NCBI RefSeq assembly: GCF_003268775.1
Contig: NZ_QLSU01000003.1
Coordinates: forward strand, 62,001-126,000
DNA from: Paraburkholderia unamae
GTDB taxonomy: Bacteria > Pseudomonadota > Gammaproteobacteria > Burkholderiales > Burkholderiaceae
Length of the DNA stretch: 64,000 bases
Direction of reading: 5' to 3'
Shown: positions 1-8,313 of the stretch, piece by piece
Layout: each line of letters opens with the position of its first letter
How positions within the stretch are numbered: the stretch's first letter is position 1
Position numbers and translations under genes: made by a program
Notes under the pieces: model-generated
Database searches by the model: none
What the model was told of the DNA's origin: nothing
What the model saw: only the letters and a program-made list of their open reading frames with translations

Positions 1-1
1 G

Positions 2-127
2 CGCGAGTCCGACTATCGCGCGTTCTGCGCAACGCACGACGTCGTGCGGCTTTCCGCCGTGGAAGCCGCGGCGCTCGACGCGGAAGAACTCAAGTGGCGT
101 TATGGCCAACCCGGTCTCGCCGAATAA
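2..127 (+). CDS. dmpK: Phenol hydroxylase P0 / assembly subunit, C-terminal fragment (5' truncated by the window edge)
   Basis: Only the last 41 codons are in the window, in the frame that ends with TAA at 125-127. The fragment contains an AFC segment followed by a run rich in Ala, Asp and Glu and ends KWRYGQPGLAE, which resembles the C-terminus of the P0 (DmpK/PhyZ-type) protein as I remember it. P0 proteins are needed for activity of the multicomponent phenol hydroxylase, probably helping iron insertion into the oxygenase, and are not part of turnover. The gene lies 41 bases before the P1 subunit, as in the dmpKLMNOP order, and context carries much of the assignment. The start, promoter and any upstream DmpR-like regulator are outside the window. 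Confidence 0.7.
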   Translation, partial: RESDYRAFCATHDVVRLSAVEAAALDAEELKWRYGQPGLAE

Positions 128-168
128 ACAACGTTGCATGCGCAATCGATAACAAGGAGGAGCAACAG

Positions 169-1032
169 ATGCAAATCGACATCAAGACCTCGGCGGTGCA
201 GCCGGTGCGGCAGACGTTCTCGCACATCGCGCGTCGGCTCGGCGCCGACAAGCCCGCGTCGCGCTATCAGGAAGCGACGTTCGACCTGCAACCCGAGGTC
301 AATTTCCACTACCGCCCGCTGTGGCAGCCGCAATACGAGCTTTACGACAAGGCGCGCACAGCGATCCGCATGAACGACTGGTACGCGTTCAAGGACCCGC
401 GCCAGTACTACTACGGCGCCTATACGATCGCCCGCGCGCGCCAGCAGGACACGATGGAAAAGAACATCGAGTTCGTCACGCGGCGCGCGCTGCTCTCCGG
501 CTTGCCCGACGAACAGAAAGAACGCATCGCCTCGATCATGGTGCCGCTGCGCCACGTGGAGTGGGCCGCGAACACGAACAACTGCTTCGTCACGGCCTAC
601 GGCTGGGGCACCGCCATCACGCAGGCCACGATGTATCACAGCATGGATCGCCTCGGCCTCGCGCAGTATCTCTCGCGCATCGGCCTCGTGCTGGACGGCA
701 ATCTCGGCAGTTCGCTCGTGGCGGGCAAGGCGGCCTGGCTCGACGCCCCCATGTGGCAGCCGTTGCGCCGCCTGGTCGAAGACCTCATGGTCGTGCAGGA
801 CTGGTTCGAAACCTTCACCGCGCAAAACGCCGTGCTCGACGGCCTGCTCTACCCGCTCGTTTATCGCCATATCGATGCGCGGCTCTCGGCGCAATGCGGC
901 GCGGGACTCGGCATGCTCAACGAGTTCGCGATTGCCTGGTTCGACGAAACGAGCCGCTGGGTCGACGCCACGCTCAAGACCGGCATCGCGATCGGCGAGA
1001 GCGCCACGCGCGCGGAGGCCCGACATGGCTGA
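169..1032 (+). CDS. dmpL: Phenol hydroxylase P1 (beta) subunit of the diiron oxygenase, apparently short at the C-terminus
   Basis: P1 is the beta subunit of the (alpha beta gamma)2 hydroxylase that converts phenol to catechol. The start at 169 is chosen because AAGGAGG stands just upstream and the protein then begins MQIDIKTSAVQPVRQT as in DmpL-type proteins; an in-frame start at 94 would overlap the end of P0. The 287-residue product shows the family landmarks NFHYRPLW, DPRQYYYGAY, VPLRH and a late TSRWVDA segment. DmpL-type subunits are, from memory, about 330 residues, and the region after SRWVDA normally continues for roughly 45 more residues; here it stops after about 20. The TGA overlaps the next start by 8 bases, so the two are translationally coupled. 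Confidence 0.88.
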   Translation: MQIDIKTSAVQPVRQTFSHIARRLGADKPASRYQEATFDLQPEVNFHYRPLWQPQYELYDKARTAIRMNDWYAFKDPRQYYYGAYTIARARQQDTMEKNIEFVTRRALLSGLPDEQKERIASIMVPLRHVEWAANTNNCFVTAYGWGTAITQATMYHSMDRLGLAQYLSRIGLVLDGNLGSSLVAGKAAWLDAPMWQPLRRLVEDLMVVQDWFETFTAQNAVLDGLLYPLVYRHIDARLSAQCGAGLGMLNEFAIAWFDETSRWVDATLKTGIAIGESATRAEARHG

Positions 1033-1297
1033 CACCGTCTTCATCGCCTTCCAGACCAACGACGACTCGCGCCCGATCGTCGAAGCCATTGCCGAAGACA
1101 ACCCGCACGCCGTGGTCAACGCGCTGCCCGCCATGGTGAAGATCGATGCGCAGGGGCGCATCGTCATCAAGCGCGAATCGATCGAGGCGCGCATCGGCCG
1201 TCCGTTCGACCTGCGCGAGCTGCAACTGAACCTGATCTCGCTCTCCGGCAACATCGACGAAACCGACGACGAATTCATCCTGGCGTGGAACGCCTGA
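1025..1297 (+). CDS. dmpM: Phenol hydroxylase P2, cofactor-less regulatory (coupling) protein
   Basis: This 90-residue protein matches the small effector proteins of soluble diiron monooxygenases (DmpM/MmoB/TmoD family). These bind the oxygenase near the diiron centre, control substrate access and couple electron flow to hydroxylation. Visible landmarks are the N-terminal VFIAFQTNDDSRPIVEAI strand-helix, PAMVKIDAQGRIVI, and the acidic C-terminal ETDDEFILAW. No metal or flavin ligands are present, as expected. It starts inside the end of P1 (8-base overlap) and is separated by 25 bases from P3, where a CACGGAGACACACC ribosome-binding region is repeated almost identically before P3 and P4. Confidence 0.92.
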   Translation: MADTVFIAFQTNDDSRPIVEAIAEDNPHAVVNALPAMVKIDAQGRIVIKRESIEARIGRPFDLRELQLNLISLSGNIDETDDEFILAWNA

Positions 1298-1322
1298 GCC
1301 CAAAACGACACGGAGACACACC

Positions 1323-2942
1323 ATGAGCACGCCGGCATCCTCGCCCAAAAAACTGAGTATTAAGGAAAACTATGCAATGCTCACGCGCGGCCTTGCGTGG
1401 GAGAGCACCTATCAACCGATGGACGCGATCTTCCCGTACGACCGCTTCGAGGGCATCAAGGTCCACGACTGGGACCGCTGGGAAGACCCGTTCCGCCTCA
1501 CGATGGACGCCTACTGGAAATACCAGGGCGAAAAGGAGCGCAAGCTCTACGCGATCATCGACGCGTTCCAGCAGAACAACGGCCAGTTCAACGTGACCGA
1601 CCCGCGCTACATCAATGCGCTCAAGCTGTTCCTCACGGGTGTGAGCCCGCTCGAATACGCGGCGCATCGCGGCTTTGCGCTCGCGGGCCGCAACTTTCGC
1701 GGCGCGGGCGCGCGCATCGCCTGCCAGATGCAGGCCATCGACGAGTTGCGCCACGCCCAGACCCAGGTGCACACGATCAGCCAGTACAACAAGTTCTTCA
1801 ACGGCTTTCACGACTTCCGGCACATGCATGACCGCGTCTGGTATCTGTCCGTGCCGAAGTCGTATTTCGAAGACGCCATGAGCGCCGGGCCGTTCGAGTT
1901 CGTCACCGCCATCTCGTTCTCATTCGAATATGTGCTCACGAATCTGCTCTTCATGCCGTTCATGTCGGGGGCGGCGTTCAACGGCGACATGGCGACGGTC
2001 ACGTTCGGCTTTTCGGCGCAGTCGGACGAGTCACGCCACATGACGCTCGGCCTCGAAGTCGTGAAGTTCCTGCTCGAACAGGACCCCGGCAACGTGCCGA
2101 TCATCCAGAAGTGGATCGACAAGTGGTTCTGGCGCGGCTACCGCCTGCTCACGCTCGTCGCGATGATGATGGATTACATGCTGCCCAAACGCATCATGTC
2201 GTGGCAGGAAGCATGGGAAACCTATTTCGAGCAGAACGGCGGCGCGCTCTTTCACGATCTGGAGCGCTACGGCATTCGCCTGCCGAAGTATCACGACGTC
2301 GCGACCAAAGAGAAGGATCGTCTCTCGCACGAGGCGTGGGGCATCTTCTACAACTACACGCACGCCGCCGCCATGCACACGTGGATTCCCACCGACGACG
2401 AGATGGACTGGCTCGCGCAGAAGTACCCGGCGACCTTCGACACGCTCTATCGTCCGCGCTTCGAATACTGGCGTCGCCAGCAGCAGGAAGGCAAGCGCTT
2501 CTACAACAACTCGCTGCCCATGCTGTGCCAGGTGTGCCAGATTCCCATGGCCTTCACCGAGCCCGACGATCCCACGAAAATCTGCTATCGCGAGAGCGAC
2601 TACCTCGGCAACAAGTTCCACTTCTGCTCCGACGGCTGCAAGGACATCTTCGACAACGAGCCCGAGAAGTACGTGCAGGCGTGGCTGCCCGTGCACCAGA
2701 TCTACCAGGGCAACTGCTTCGAAGCCGACGCCGATCCCGCCGCGCCCGGCTTCGACCCCATGCGCGAAGTGCTGCGCTACTACCACATCGAACCGGGCGC
2801 GGACGGCCATGAGTTCGAGGACTCGCCCGATTGCGCGAACTGGCGGCAGTGGACCGGCAAGCCCGCGTATGGCGGCGAGGTCGCCAGGGAAACGGGTAAC
2901 GAAGCCGCAAGCGAAGACCAACCCACACGGCGCGCAGCGTAG
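1323..2942 (+). CDS. dmpN: Phenol hydroxylase P3 (alpha) subunit, diiron catalytic subunit
   Basis: This 539-residue protein is the catalytic subunit that carries the carboxylate-bridged diiron centre and hydroxylates phenol to catechol with O2. The six expected ligands are all visible: Glu111 (SPLEYAAH), Glu141 and His144 (DELRH), Glu202 (FSFEYV), Glu236 and His239 (DESRH). The C-terminal third has a CQVC...CSDGCKDIF cysteine cluster typical of the YHS-like segment of phenol and toluene monooxygenase alpha subunits. Length agrees with DmpN-type proteins (slightly above 500). It lies between P2 and P4 in the usual order with short spacers, so it is co-transcribed. All active-site residues are intact, so any defect of the complex would have to come from P1. 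Confidence 0.96.
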   Translation: MSTPASSPKKLSIKENYAMLTRGLAWESTYQPMDAIFPYDRFEGIKVHDWDRWEDPFRLTMDAYWKYQGEKERKLYAIIDAFQQNNGQFNVTDPRYINALKLFLTGVSPLEYAAHRGFALAGRNFRGAGARIACQMQAIDELRHAQTQVHTISQYNKFFNGFHDFRHMHDRVWYLSVPKSYFEDAMSAGPFEFVTAISFSFEYVLTNLLFMPFMSGAAFNGDMATVTFGFSAQSDESRHMTLGLEVVKFLLEQDPGNVPIIQKWIDKWFWRGYRLLTLVAMMMDYMLPKRIMSWQEAWETYFEQNGGALFHDLERYGIRLPKYHDVATKEKDRLSHEAWGIFYNYTHAAAMHTWIPTDDEMDWLAQKYPATFDTLYRPRFEYWRRQQQEGKRFYNNSLPMLCQVCQIPMAFTEPDDPTKICYRESDYLGNKFHFCSDGCKDIFDNEPEKYVQAWLPVHQIYQGNCFEADADPAAPGFDPMREVLRYYHIEPGADGHEFEDSPDCANWRQWTGKPAYGGEVARETGNEAASEDQPTRRAA

Positions 2943-2980
2943 GTCCTGCCGCAACCACGCCAAACACACGGAGACACATC

Positions 2981-3343
2981 ATGGCAGTCGTCGCTTTGAA
3001 CGAAGGCTACAGCGGGCCGATGCGCGATAGCGTGGAGAACTTCCACGGCAACCATCTGCTTTACGTGGGCTGGGAAGATCACCTCATGTTCTGCGCCCCG
3101 CATTGCATCGCCGTCGCGCCCGGCATGCGTTTCGCCACGCTCGCGCAGGAAGTCATTGCGGCCATGTACGGCATGCATCCGGACTGGCACTCGGTGCGAC
3201 CCGAAAGCATCGAATGGTTCCGCTCGCGCGAGCGCTTCACGCCCGACTTCAACGCCAGCCTCGTGGAGAACGGTCTGGGCCACAAGGCCCTGCTGCGCCT
3301 GCGCACGCCAGGGCTCACGGGCATCGGCGGTTCGCACAGCTAG
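2981..3343 (+). CDS. dmpO: Phenol hydroxylase P4 subunit
   Basis: This 120-residue protein corresponds to DmpO-type P4, the third (gamma) component of the oxygenase complex. The family signature NFHGNHLLYVGWEDHLMFCAP is present near residues 20-40 and FATLAQEVI follows. P4 has no redox cofactor; in this family it forms part of the hydroxylase and may help metal acquisition or stability. It is 38 bases after P3, with GGAGACACATC as ribosome-binding region, and 17 bases before P5, which has GGGAGG. The tight spacing supports one transcript for the whole hydroxylase. Confidence 0.92.
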   Translation: MAVVALNEGYSGPMRDSVENFHGNHLLYVGWEDHLMFCAPHCIAVAPGMRFATLAQEVIAAMYGMHPDWHSVRPESIEWFRSRERFTPDFNASLVENGLGHKALLRLRTPGLTGIGGSHS

Positions 3344-3360
3344 CACGGGAGGCAAGCATC

Positions 3361-4425
3361 ATGAGCTATCAATTGACCATCGAGCCGATCGGCCAGACGA
3401 TCGAGATCGAAGAGGACCAGACGCTGCTCGACGCGTGCCTGCGCGCGGGCGTGTGGCTGCCGCACGCGTGCTGCCACGGCCTGTGCGCGACGTGCAAGGT
3501 GCAGGTGAGCGACGGCGAGATCGAGCACGGCGAGGCGTCCCCGTTCGCGCTCATGGACTTCGAGCGCGACGAAGGCAAGTGCCTCGCCTGCTGCGCGCGC
3601 GTGCAGTCCGACGTGACGATCGAAGCCGATATCGACGAAGACCCGGATGCGCGCCATTTCCCGGTGCGCGACCATGTGGGGCGCGTGGCCGAGGTCGTCG
3701 ACCTCACGCCCACCATCAAGGGTATTTTCGTCGAACTGCCAGGCGAAGGCATCGCGTTCCAGGCGGGCCAGTACGTGAACGTGCAGATACCGGGCGAGAG
3801 CATGCCCCGCGCGTTTTCGCTCGCGGGCGAGCCGGGCAGCGCGGCGCGCATCGAGCTCAACGTGCGGCGCGTGCCCGGCGGCAAGGGCACGACATGGTTG
3901 CACGAGCAACTGAATGTGGGCGACACGCTGCGCTTTGCCGGGCCGTTCGGGCGCTTCTTCGTGCGCGCCTCCGACCCGCAGCCCATCATCCTGATCGCGG
4001 GCGGCTCGGGCCTTTCGAGCCCGCGCTCGATGCTGCTCGATCTGCTCGCGCAAGGCGACGCGCGGCCCATCACCCTGCTCTACGGCGCACGTAGCCGCAG
4101 CGAGCTTTACTACCACGATGCGTTCCTCGCGCTTGCCGGGCGTCATGCGAACTTCAGCTACGTGCCGGCCCTTTCCGACGAACCCGCCGACTCGGGCTGG
4201 GACGGCTTTCGCGGTTACGTGCACGAAGCGGCGCGCAGCCATTTCGCGGGCGATTTCCGCGGCCACAAGGCGTACCTTTGCGGGCCGCCGGTCATGATCG
4301 AAGCCGCGATTCGCACGCTCATGCAGGGCCAGTTGTTCGAACGCGACATCTACACGGAGAAGTTCCTCACCCACGCCGACGGCGAGCAAGGCGCGGCGCG
4401 CAGCCCGCTTTTCAAGTCGATTTGA
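3361..4425 (+). CDS. dmpP: Phenol hydroxylase P5, FAD/[2Fe-2S] NADH reductase
   Basis: P5 passes electrons from NADH to the oxygenase. The 354-residue protein has the expected order of domains: an N-terminal plant-type ferredoxin domain with Cys37, Cys42 and Cys45 in the CxxxxCxxC pattern (CCHGLCATC) plus Cys77; an FAD domain with RAFSLAG (RxxS flavin motif); and an NAD domain with IAGGSGLSSPRSML and a late CGPP motif. The start at 3361 gives the normal MSYQLTIEPIG N-terminus and follows GGGAGG. It is the last gene of the hydroxylase operon. No catechol dioxygenase follows directly, so ring cleavage must be encoded elsewhere. Confidence 0.95.
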   Translation: MSYQLTIEPIGQTIEIEEDQTLLDACLRAGVWLPHACCHGLCATCKVQVSDGEIEHGEASPFALMDFERDEGKCLACCARVQSDVTIEADIDEDPDARHFPVRDHVGRVAEVVDLTPTIKGIFVELPGEGIAFQAGQYVNVQIPGESMPRAFSLAGEPGSAARIELNVRRVPGGKGTTWLHEQLNVGDTLRFAGPFGRFFVRASDPQPIILIAGGSGLSSPRSMLLDLLAQGDARPITLLYGARSRSELYYHDAFLALAGRHANFSYVPALSDEPADSGWDGFRGYVHEAARSHFAGDFRGHKAYLCGPPVMIEAAIRTLMQGQLFERDIYTEKFLTHADGEQGAARSPLFKSI

Positions 4426-4454
4426 GTCTCGGCGGGCCGCAAGCGGGAACAACG

Positions 4455-4501
4455 GCACGGGCGCGCGCACCCGCAGTTCGGGGTGCGCCTCCCGCCCGTG
4501 C
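4455..4501 (+). terminator. Hairpin after the phenol hydroxylase operon, likely terminator
   Basis: A 9-bp perfect outer stem (4455-4463 with 4493-4501) encloses an 8-bp perfect inner stem (4465-4472 with 4481-4488). It lies 30 bases after the P5 stop and before the porin promoter region. There is no T tract, so it may act with Rho or as an mRNA 3'-stabilising structure. Confidence 0.5.
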
Positions 4502-4604
4502 TTATCACGCATCGCTGTCGTTTGCTGCCTTCGGCGATCGAGTGTCTCGAAATCCGTTCGCCGGACCATTTATTTAGTATTACTTTATAAATAGAAGGAG
4601 ACAT

Positions 4605-5696
4605 ATGAACCGCTTTTCTTTTGCGCGCAATTTCACGGCTATCGCGGCCGGTTTGTCGCTCGCCGGGGCCGCGCACGCCCAAAGCAGCGTGACGCTGTAT
4701 GGCGTGCTGGACGCCAGCGTGCTGTATCTGAGCAAGACACTGAACCCCGCCACGGACACGAACGGCGGCAAGTTCATCGGCTTCGGCGATAGCGGACTCT
4801 CACCTTCGGTGTTCGGCCTGAAGGGCACTGAGGACCTTGGCGGCGGCCTGAAGGCGAACTTCACACTTGAAAGCGGCATCAACATGGGCACGGGCGGCTT
4901 CAACGACTCGAACGGCAATCTCTTCGGCCGCCAGGCCTGGGTGGGCATGAGCGGCGGTTTTGGCGACGTGAAACTCGGCTTGCAGTTCTCGCCCTTCTTC
5001 TTCGCGCTCTACGACCTGGACCCACGCCTATCCATGACGGGCAGTTCGCTGCTGCCGTGGCTGAACACCGTGGCCGCCACGGGCATCTTCACGCGCAACG
5101 CCGTTTCGTACACGAGCCCGGTGTTATATGGCCTGCAAGGCAGCGTGCTCTATGCGTTCGGCAATGTGCCAGGCGACTTCCAGGCGGGCAAGCAGGTTTC
5201 CGCAAGCCTCAAGTGGCAATGGCAGGACCTCATGGTCGAGGCCGCCTGGTTCGACAGCAACGCGAGCCCCGCCGCCGACACCGTGCCGCCCACGGCCGTG
5301 CCTTTTCAGGGCCGCATGCTCGGCGCCACGTACCGGTTCGGCACCGTGACGGCAAAGGCGTCGTTCACGAGCTTTCGCGTGAGCGGCGGCCCGAGCAACA
5401 ACCTGTACGGCGGCGGCCTCGACTATCTGATCACGCCAACCATCGACGTGAACGGCGGCGTGTGGTACATGACCGACCGTAACGAAACGTCGAGCCACGC
5501 GGTGCTCGGCTCGATCGGCGCGTCGTATTCGCTGTCCAAACGCACGTCGCTCTATGCGCAGGTGGGCGTCGTGCACAACGACGGCAATGCACGCCTCGGT
5601 CTCGTTGCGGGCGAAGGGCTTTCGTCGGCCAACACGCTCTTCGCACCGGCGGGAACCACCACGGCCGTCAATCTCGGGGTCCGGCAGCTTTTCTGA
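4605..5696 (+). CDS. Outer-membrane porin, Burkholderia-type general porin
   Basis: The 363-residue protein has a cleavable signal peptide (about residues 1-25, ending AHA before QSS) and then SSVTLYGVLDASVLYLSK, the start of the first beta strand of neisserial/burkholderial porins (Porin_4, OmpC-like). LKGTEDLGGGLKANFTLE and FGRQAWVGMSGGFGDVKLG are typical. The C-terminus ends in Phe (GVRQLF), the usual BAM recognition residue. It should form a trimeric 16-stranded channel for small hydrophilic solutes. A TTATAAATAGAAGGAG region just upstream gives an AT-rich promoter-like stretch and a good ribosome-binding site, so the porin probably has its own promoter. Its position after phenol hydroxylase hints at a role in aromatic uptake, which is inference only. 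Confidence 0.92.
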   Translation: MNRFSFARNFTAIAAGLSLAGAAHAQSSVTLYGVLDASVLYLSKTLNPATDTNGGKFIGFGDSGLSPSVFGLKGTEDLGGGLKANFTLESGINMGTGGFNDSNGNLFGRQAWVGMSGGFGDVKLGLQFSPFFFALYDLDPRLSMTGSSLLPWLNTVAATGIFTRNAVSYTSPVLYGLQGSVLYAFGNVPGDFQAGKQVSASLKWQWQDLMVEAAWFDSNASPAADTVPPTAVPFQGRMLGATYRFGTVTAKASFTSFRVSGGPSNNLYGGGLDYLITPTIDVNGGVWYMTDRNETSSHAVLGSIGASYSLSKRTSLYAQVGVVHNDGNARLGLVAGEGLSSANTLFAPAGTTTAVNLGVRQLF

Positions 5697-5725
5697 AGCG
5701 CACCCGCCCGGGCGGGCACGCTTCA
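5694..5725. terminator. Palindrome between convergent genes, probable bidirectional terminator
   Basis: A 32-base palindrome starts on the porin stop codon. Seven-base arms (5694-5700 with 5719-5725) and a perfect 14-base GC core (5703-5716) are separated by two mismatched bases on each side. It sits between the convergent porin and DUF2934 genes. There is no long T tract on either side. Confidence 0.45.
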
Positions 5726-5738
5726 AACGCGCGCAGCC

Positions 5739-5993
5739 TCAGCCGCGCCGCTTGTCCCGTGCCAGTTCGTTGGGCGGCATCGTGTTGCTTTCCTGCAAGG
5801 GTTCGCCGACGATCCGGCGCTTGCCCGCCTGATCGCTGGCGATATGGGCGCCGTCGCCGTCGGCGTCCGATTCGGCGGCAATTTGCCTCTCCGCGCGGCT
5901 CCAGTATTCGTCCGCCTTGCCTTGCGGCGCGCCGTCGTCCTGCCAGAGTTGGTATGCGCGTCGCCGGACGCGCGCTTCGCGGTCGTCATTCAT
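5739..5993 (-). CDS. DUF2934 domain protein, small cytosolic
   Basis: This 84-residue protein starts at 5993, where GGAGGGAA stands about six bases upstream of ATG; longer in-frame extensions lack this site. The N-terminal half (residues 4-40) has the DUF2934 pattern: RVRRRAYQLWQDDGAPQGKADEYW followed by an SRAERQI helix. This short helical domain is common in rhizobia and Burkholderiaceae and has no established function. The C-terminal half is charged and low in order-promoting residues. It is convergent with the porin. Membership in DUF2934 is fairly sure; the function is unknown. Confidence 0.82.
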   Translation of the reverse strand: MNDDREARVRRRAYQLWQDDGAPQGKADEYWSRAERQIAAESDADGDGAHIASDQAGKRRIVGEPLQESNTMPPNELARDKRRG

Positions 5994-6201
5994 GATCGTT
6001 CCCTCCGGTGTGCGCGCGCCCGCGGCGAACGATTCGAATTCACCCGCTGCCGTTGACGCACGCCGGGAAACGCGCGCAATCGCGGTGCCCGGCGCAAAGC
6101 GCTTGCGCCTCACCGCGCTGCGTGCGATGAAGCCAGATCGACCGCAGGCGCGAGTCCGTTGGCCATCAGGCAAATTTAATCGTATGAAGATCAGCGCGAT
6201 A

Positions 6202-7617
6202 TCAGCGCGATACGGCAAAGCCGATGCGCGCGGACCAGCGGTGCTGGTTGTAATCGAGCAGATCCTCGCCGTAGCCGTTGAAATACCCGACCCACAAATA
6301 GCCGCCCCAGGCGTTGCCGAACAGCTTGGCGAGCGGGTATGTAAATTGCGCATCGACGCTGCCGTACCACGACTTCGTGCCCTTTCTCAGCGTGGTCGCG
6401 AGTTGCCAGCCATCCGGGCTGCCGTATTTGATCAGCAAGTCGACGTAACCGCGATAGTCCGCGATATCCGAGTTCTCTCCGGCGATATGCGTGTACCCAT
6501 AGATTTTCGGCGCAATGGTCAGATGGTTCGCGTTGATGTCGCCGAAGTCCCAGATCGGCTTCACGTAAAAATAATCCAGGCCGCGCGACTCCGGTCCATC
6601 TTCCCCGTTCGAGTCGTGCTCATAACCGGCTTCTATCCCCATGCGCGTGAACCACTTCGACCGCCACCCGGTGTCCTCCAGGTAATAGAACAGCGCGGGC
6701 ATGTAGCTCGTATCGCGGAACGGCGCCGAATATTCGTTGATGTCCCACAGCGACGTTTGCGTATACGCGAAATAAAGGTTGTCGACGAAACCTCGCGAGC
6801 GCGGATCATCGGGCAATACAAAACGGAACTTGAAGCTGATCTGGAATTTCGCGAGATCCGAATCGTTGGAGGCCCAGCCGTCCGCGAAATACGTGGGCTG
6901 GTAGAACGAAAAGCGGCCCTTGAGGAAGGTGGTGAGATCCGGCACGAGCGAATTCGAAGGCGTCACGCTCGAAGGCGGCATCTGGGCCGCGAGCGACGCG
7001 TTGCCCGCCATCGGTCCTTCGGCGGGCGCGATGGCGAGCGTTGTGGATGCAGGCGCAACGGCTGCGGGCGTGCTTCCTGGTGTGCTTCCTGGTGAGCTTC
7101 CCGGCGCGTTGGCGGACGCGTTGGTGGAAGTCCCCGCGCTCGCTGTGGCCGTTGCCGGCTTGCGCGTGAGCAGGACCACCGAAGGCGACACGTCCACGTC
7201 GGGCACGTCGATACGCACCGCGCCGCGCGCCCACTCCGGCCAGGGCGCGCGATAACTGACCGCCTTCATTTCGCCCGTTTCGAGCCGCACGTGTTCGGGC
7301 GCGCTCGCATCGCGCGTGAGCAGCACCGCCTTGGGCAGCGCCTCGCCGTTGGTGAGCGTAATGGTCAGGTTGCGCGGCACGTCGATGGTGGTGCCCGAAG
7401 GCGCGTCGCCGGTGTACACGATCGTCACGACGAGCGGCTCGTCGGAGCGCGCCTCGCGCGGCGGGCGCATGAAGGACACGGCCGCGCGGCTCACCGGCGC
7501 ATGGCCCGCCAGCGTGGCCACGGCCAGCGCCATGCACGCCAGCCTGGCCCACGGCGGACGCGGCCCCGGTTCGGAGCACGAAAAGGTTTCCCCGCAAGAT
7601 GCCATTCGAATCGCCAC
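6202..7617 (-). CDS. pldA: Outer-membrane phospholipase A (PldA/OMPLA-like) with long N-terminal extension
   Basis: The C-terminal half (about residues 225-471) matches OMPLA, the outer-membrane beta-barrel that hydrolyses phospholipids misplaced to the outer leaflet. The active-site block GYEHDSNGEDGPESRG carries His334 and Ser336 of the HxSNG motif. By alignment from memory, the E. coli catalytic Asn156 position is Asp348 here. The first 220 residues are unusual: a signal-like stretch (to about residue 46), a beta-rich domain (about 47-150) and a Ser/Pro/Thr/Ala linker (about 155-220) with GSSPGSTPGSTP repeats. The start is the GTG at 7617, because AAGGAGG lies four bases before it; the ATG at 7605 is too far from that site. 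It is divergent from the Spy-like gene. E. coli PldA is about 290 residues. Confidence 0.86.
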   Translation of the reverse strand: MAIRMASCGETFSCSEPGPRPPWARLACMALAVATLAGHAPVSRAAVSFMRPPREARSDEPLVVTIVYTGDAPSGTTIDVPRNLTITLTNGEALPKAVLLTRDASAPEHVRLETGEMKAVSYRAPWPEWARGAVRIDVPDVDVSPSVVLLTRKPATATASAGTSTNASANAPGSSPGSTPGSTPAAVAPASTTLAIAPAEGPMAGNASLAAQMPPSSVTPSNSLVPDLTTFLKGRFSFYQPTYFADGWASNDSDLAKFQISFKFRFVLPDDPRSRGFVDNLYFAYTQTSLWDINEYSAPFRDTSYMPALFYYLEDTGWRSKWFTRMGIEAGYEHDSNGEDGPESRGLDYFYVKPIWDFGDINANHLTIAPKIYGYTHIAGENSDIADYRGYVDLLIKYGSPDGWQLATTLRKGTKSWYGSVDAQFTYPLAKLFGNAWGGYLWVGYFNGYGEDLLDYNQHRWSARIGFAVSR

Positions 7618-7829
7618 GTTGCCTCCTTGTATCGCCAGAATGATTCGCCGCGCGACGAATCCAGCCGATGCTCGTTACGAGTGAAGCGTGGTGCTTTCGG
7701 GAATCGTGCCCGATTCCCTGTTACAGACAGGCCGCCAGAATTGAATTGTTTGCTTGCGCTGCTATGATCAAAATGGTTCGTTCCGACTTGCCGGCCACGG
7801 CCGGCGAACGCTTTTCGCGAGGACTGACA

Positions 7830-8246
7830 ATGAAACCTGTCCTGCTTGCGCTAGCCATGCTGGGCGCTTCCACGTGCTGGGCGCAAGCCAGCGCGCCAGC
7901 CGCGTCGTCGCATCCGCATCACGAGGAAACGGTCGACGACCGGGTGAAAGAATTGCATGCCGAACTGAAGATTACTCCCGCCGAAGAAGACCAGTGGGCG
8001 AAAGTGGCCGACGTGATGCGTAATAACGCCAAATCGGTGGACGACCTGATCCAGCAAAGGCACGACAACGCGCAGAAGCAGACCGCGGTGGAGAACCTGC
8101 AATCGTGGAATGAGATCGCCCAGGCCAACGCCGAAGGCAGCAAGGCGATGCTCGATGCGTTCGCGGCGCTCTATACGAGCATGCCCGACTCGCAGAAAAA
8201 GCTTGCGGACGCCGCTTTCCGTCCCGCCGAAGCGCACTCGAAGTAA
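7830..8246 (+). CDS. Periplasmic Spy/CpxP-like protein (LTxxQ-type)
   Basis: The 138-residue protein has a signal peptide (about residues 1-19, ending CWAQA) and then a helical body. The segment ELKITPAEEDQWAKVADVM resembles the LTxxQ repeat of Spy/CpxP periplasmic chaperones, and the rest is charged helix with many Gln and Asn. Members of this group act as ATP-independent chaperones or as sensors of envelope stress. The ATG at 7830 was chosen because it begins the signal peptide. It is divergent from pldA, sharing a 212-base intergenic region, and is followed after 67 bases by another small exported protein. Whether it responds to envelope stress cannot be seen here. Confidence 0.75.
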   Translation: MKPVLLALAMLGASTCWAQASAPAASSHPHHEETVDDRVKELHAELKITPAEEDQWAKVADVMRNNAKSVDDLIQQRHDNAQKQTAVENLQSWNEIAQANAEGSKAMLDAFAALYTSMPDSQKKLADAAFRPAEAHSK

Positions 8247-8313
8247 GCCGCCGCGCGCACCGGGGACCGCACGACTCGACCTGGCTCGACCCGACTCAAC
8301 GTGAGGCACGACG

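Noticed and set aside
5994..6201. Extension of the DUF2934 gene upstream to 6353
   Set aside because: The extension has no ribosome-binding site and runs into the end of pldA; the start at 5993 has GGAGGGAA.
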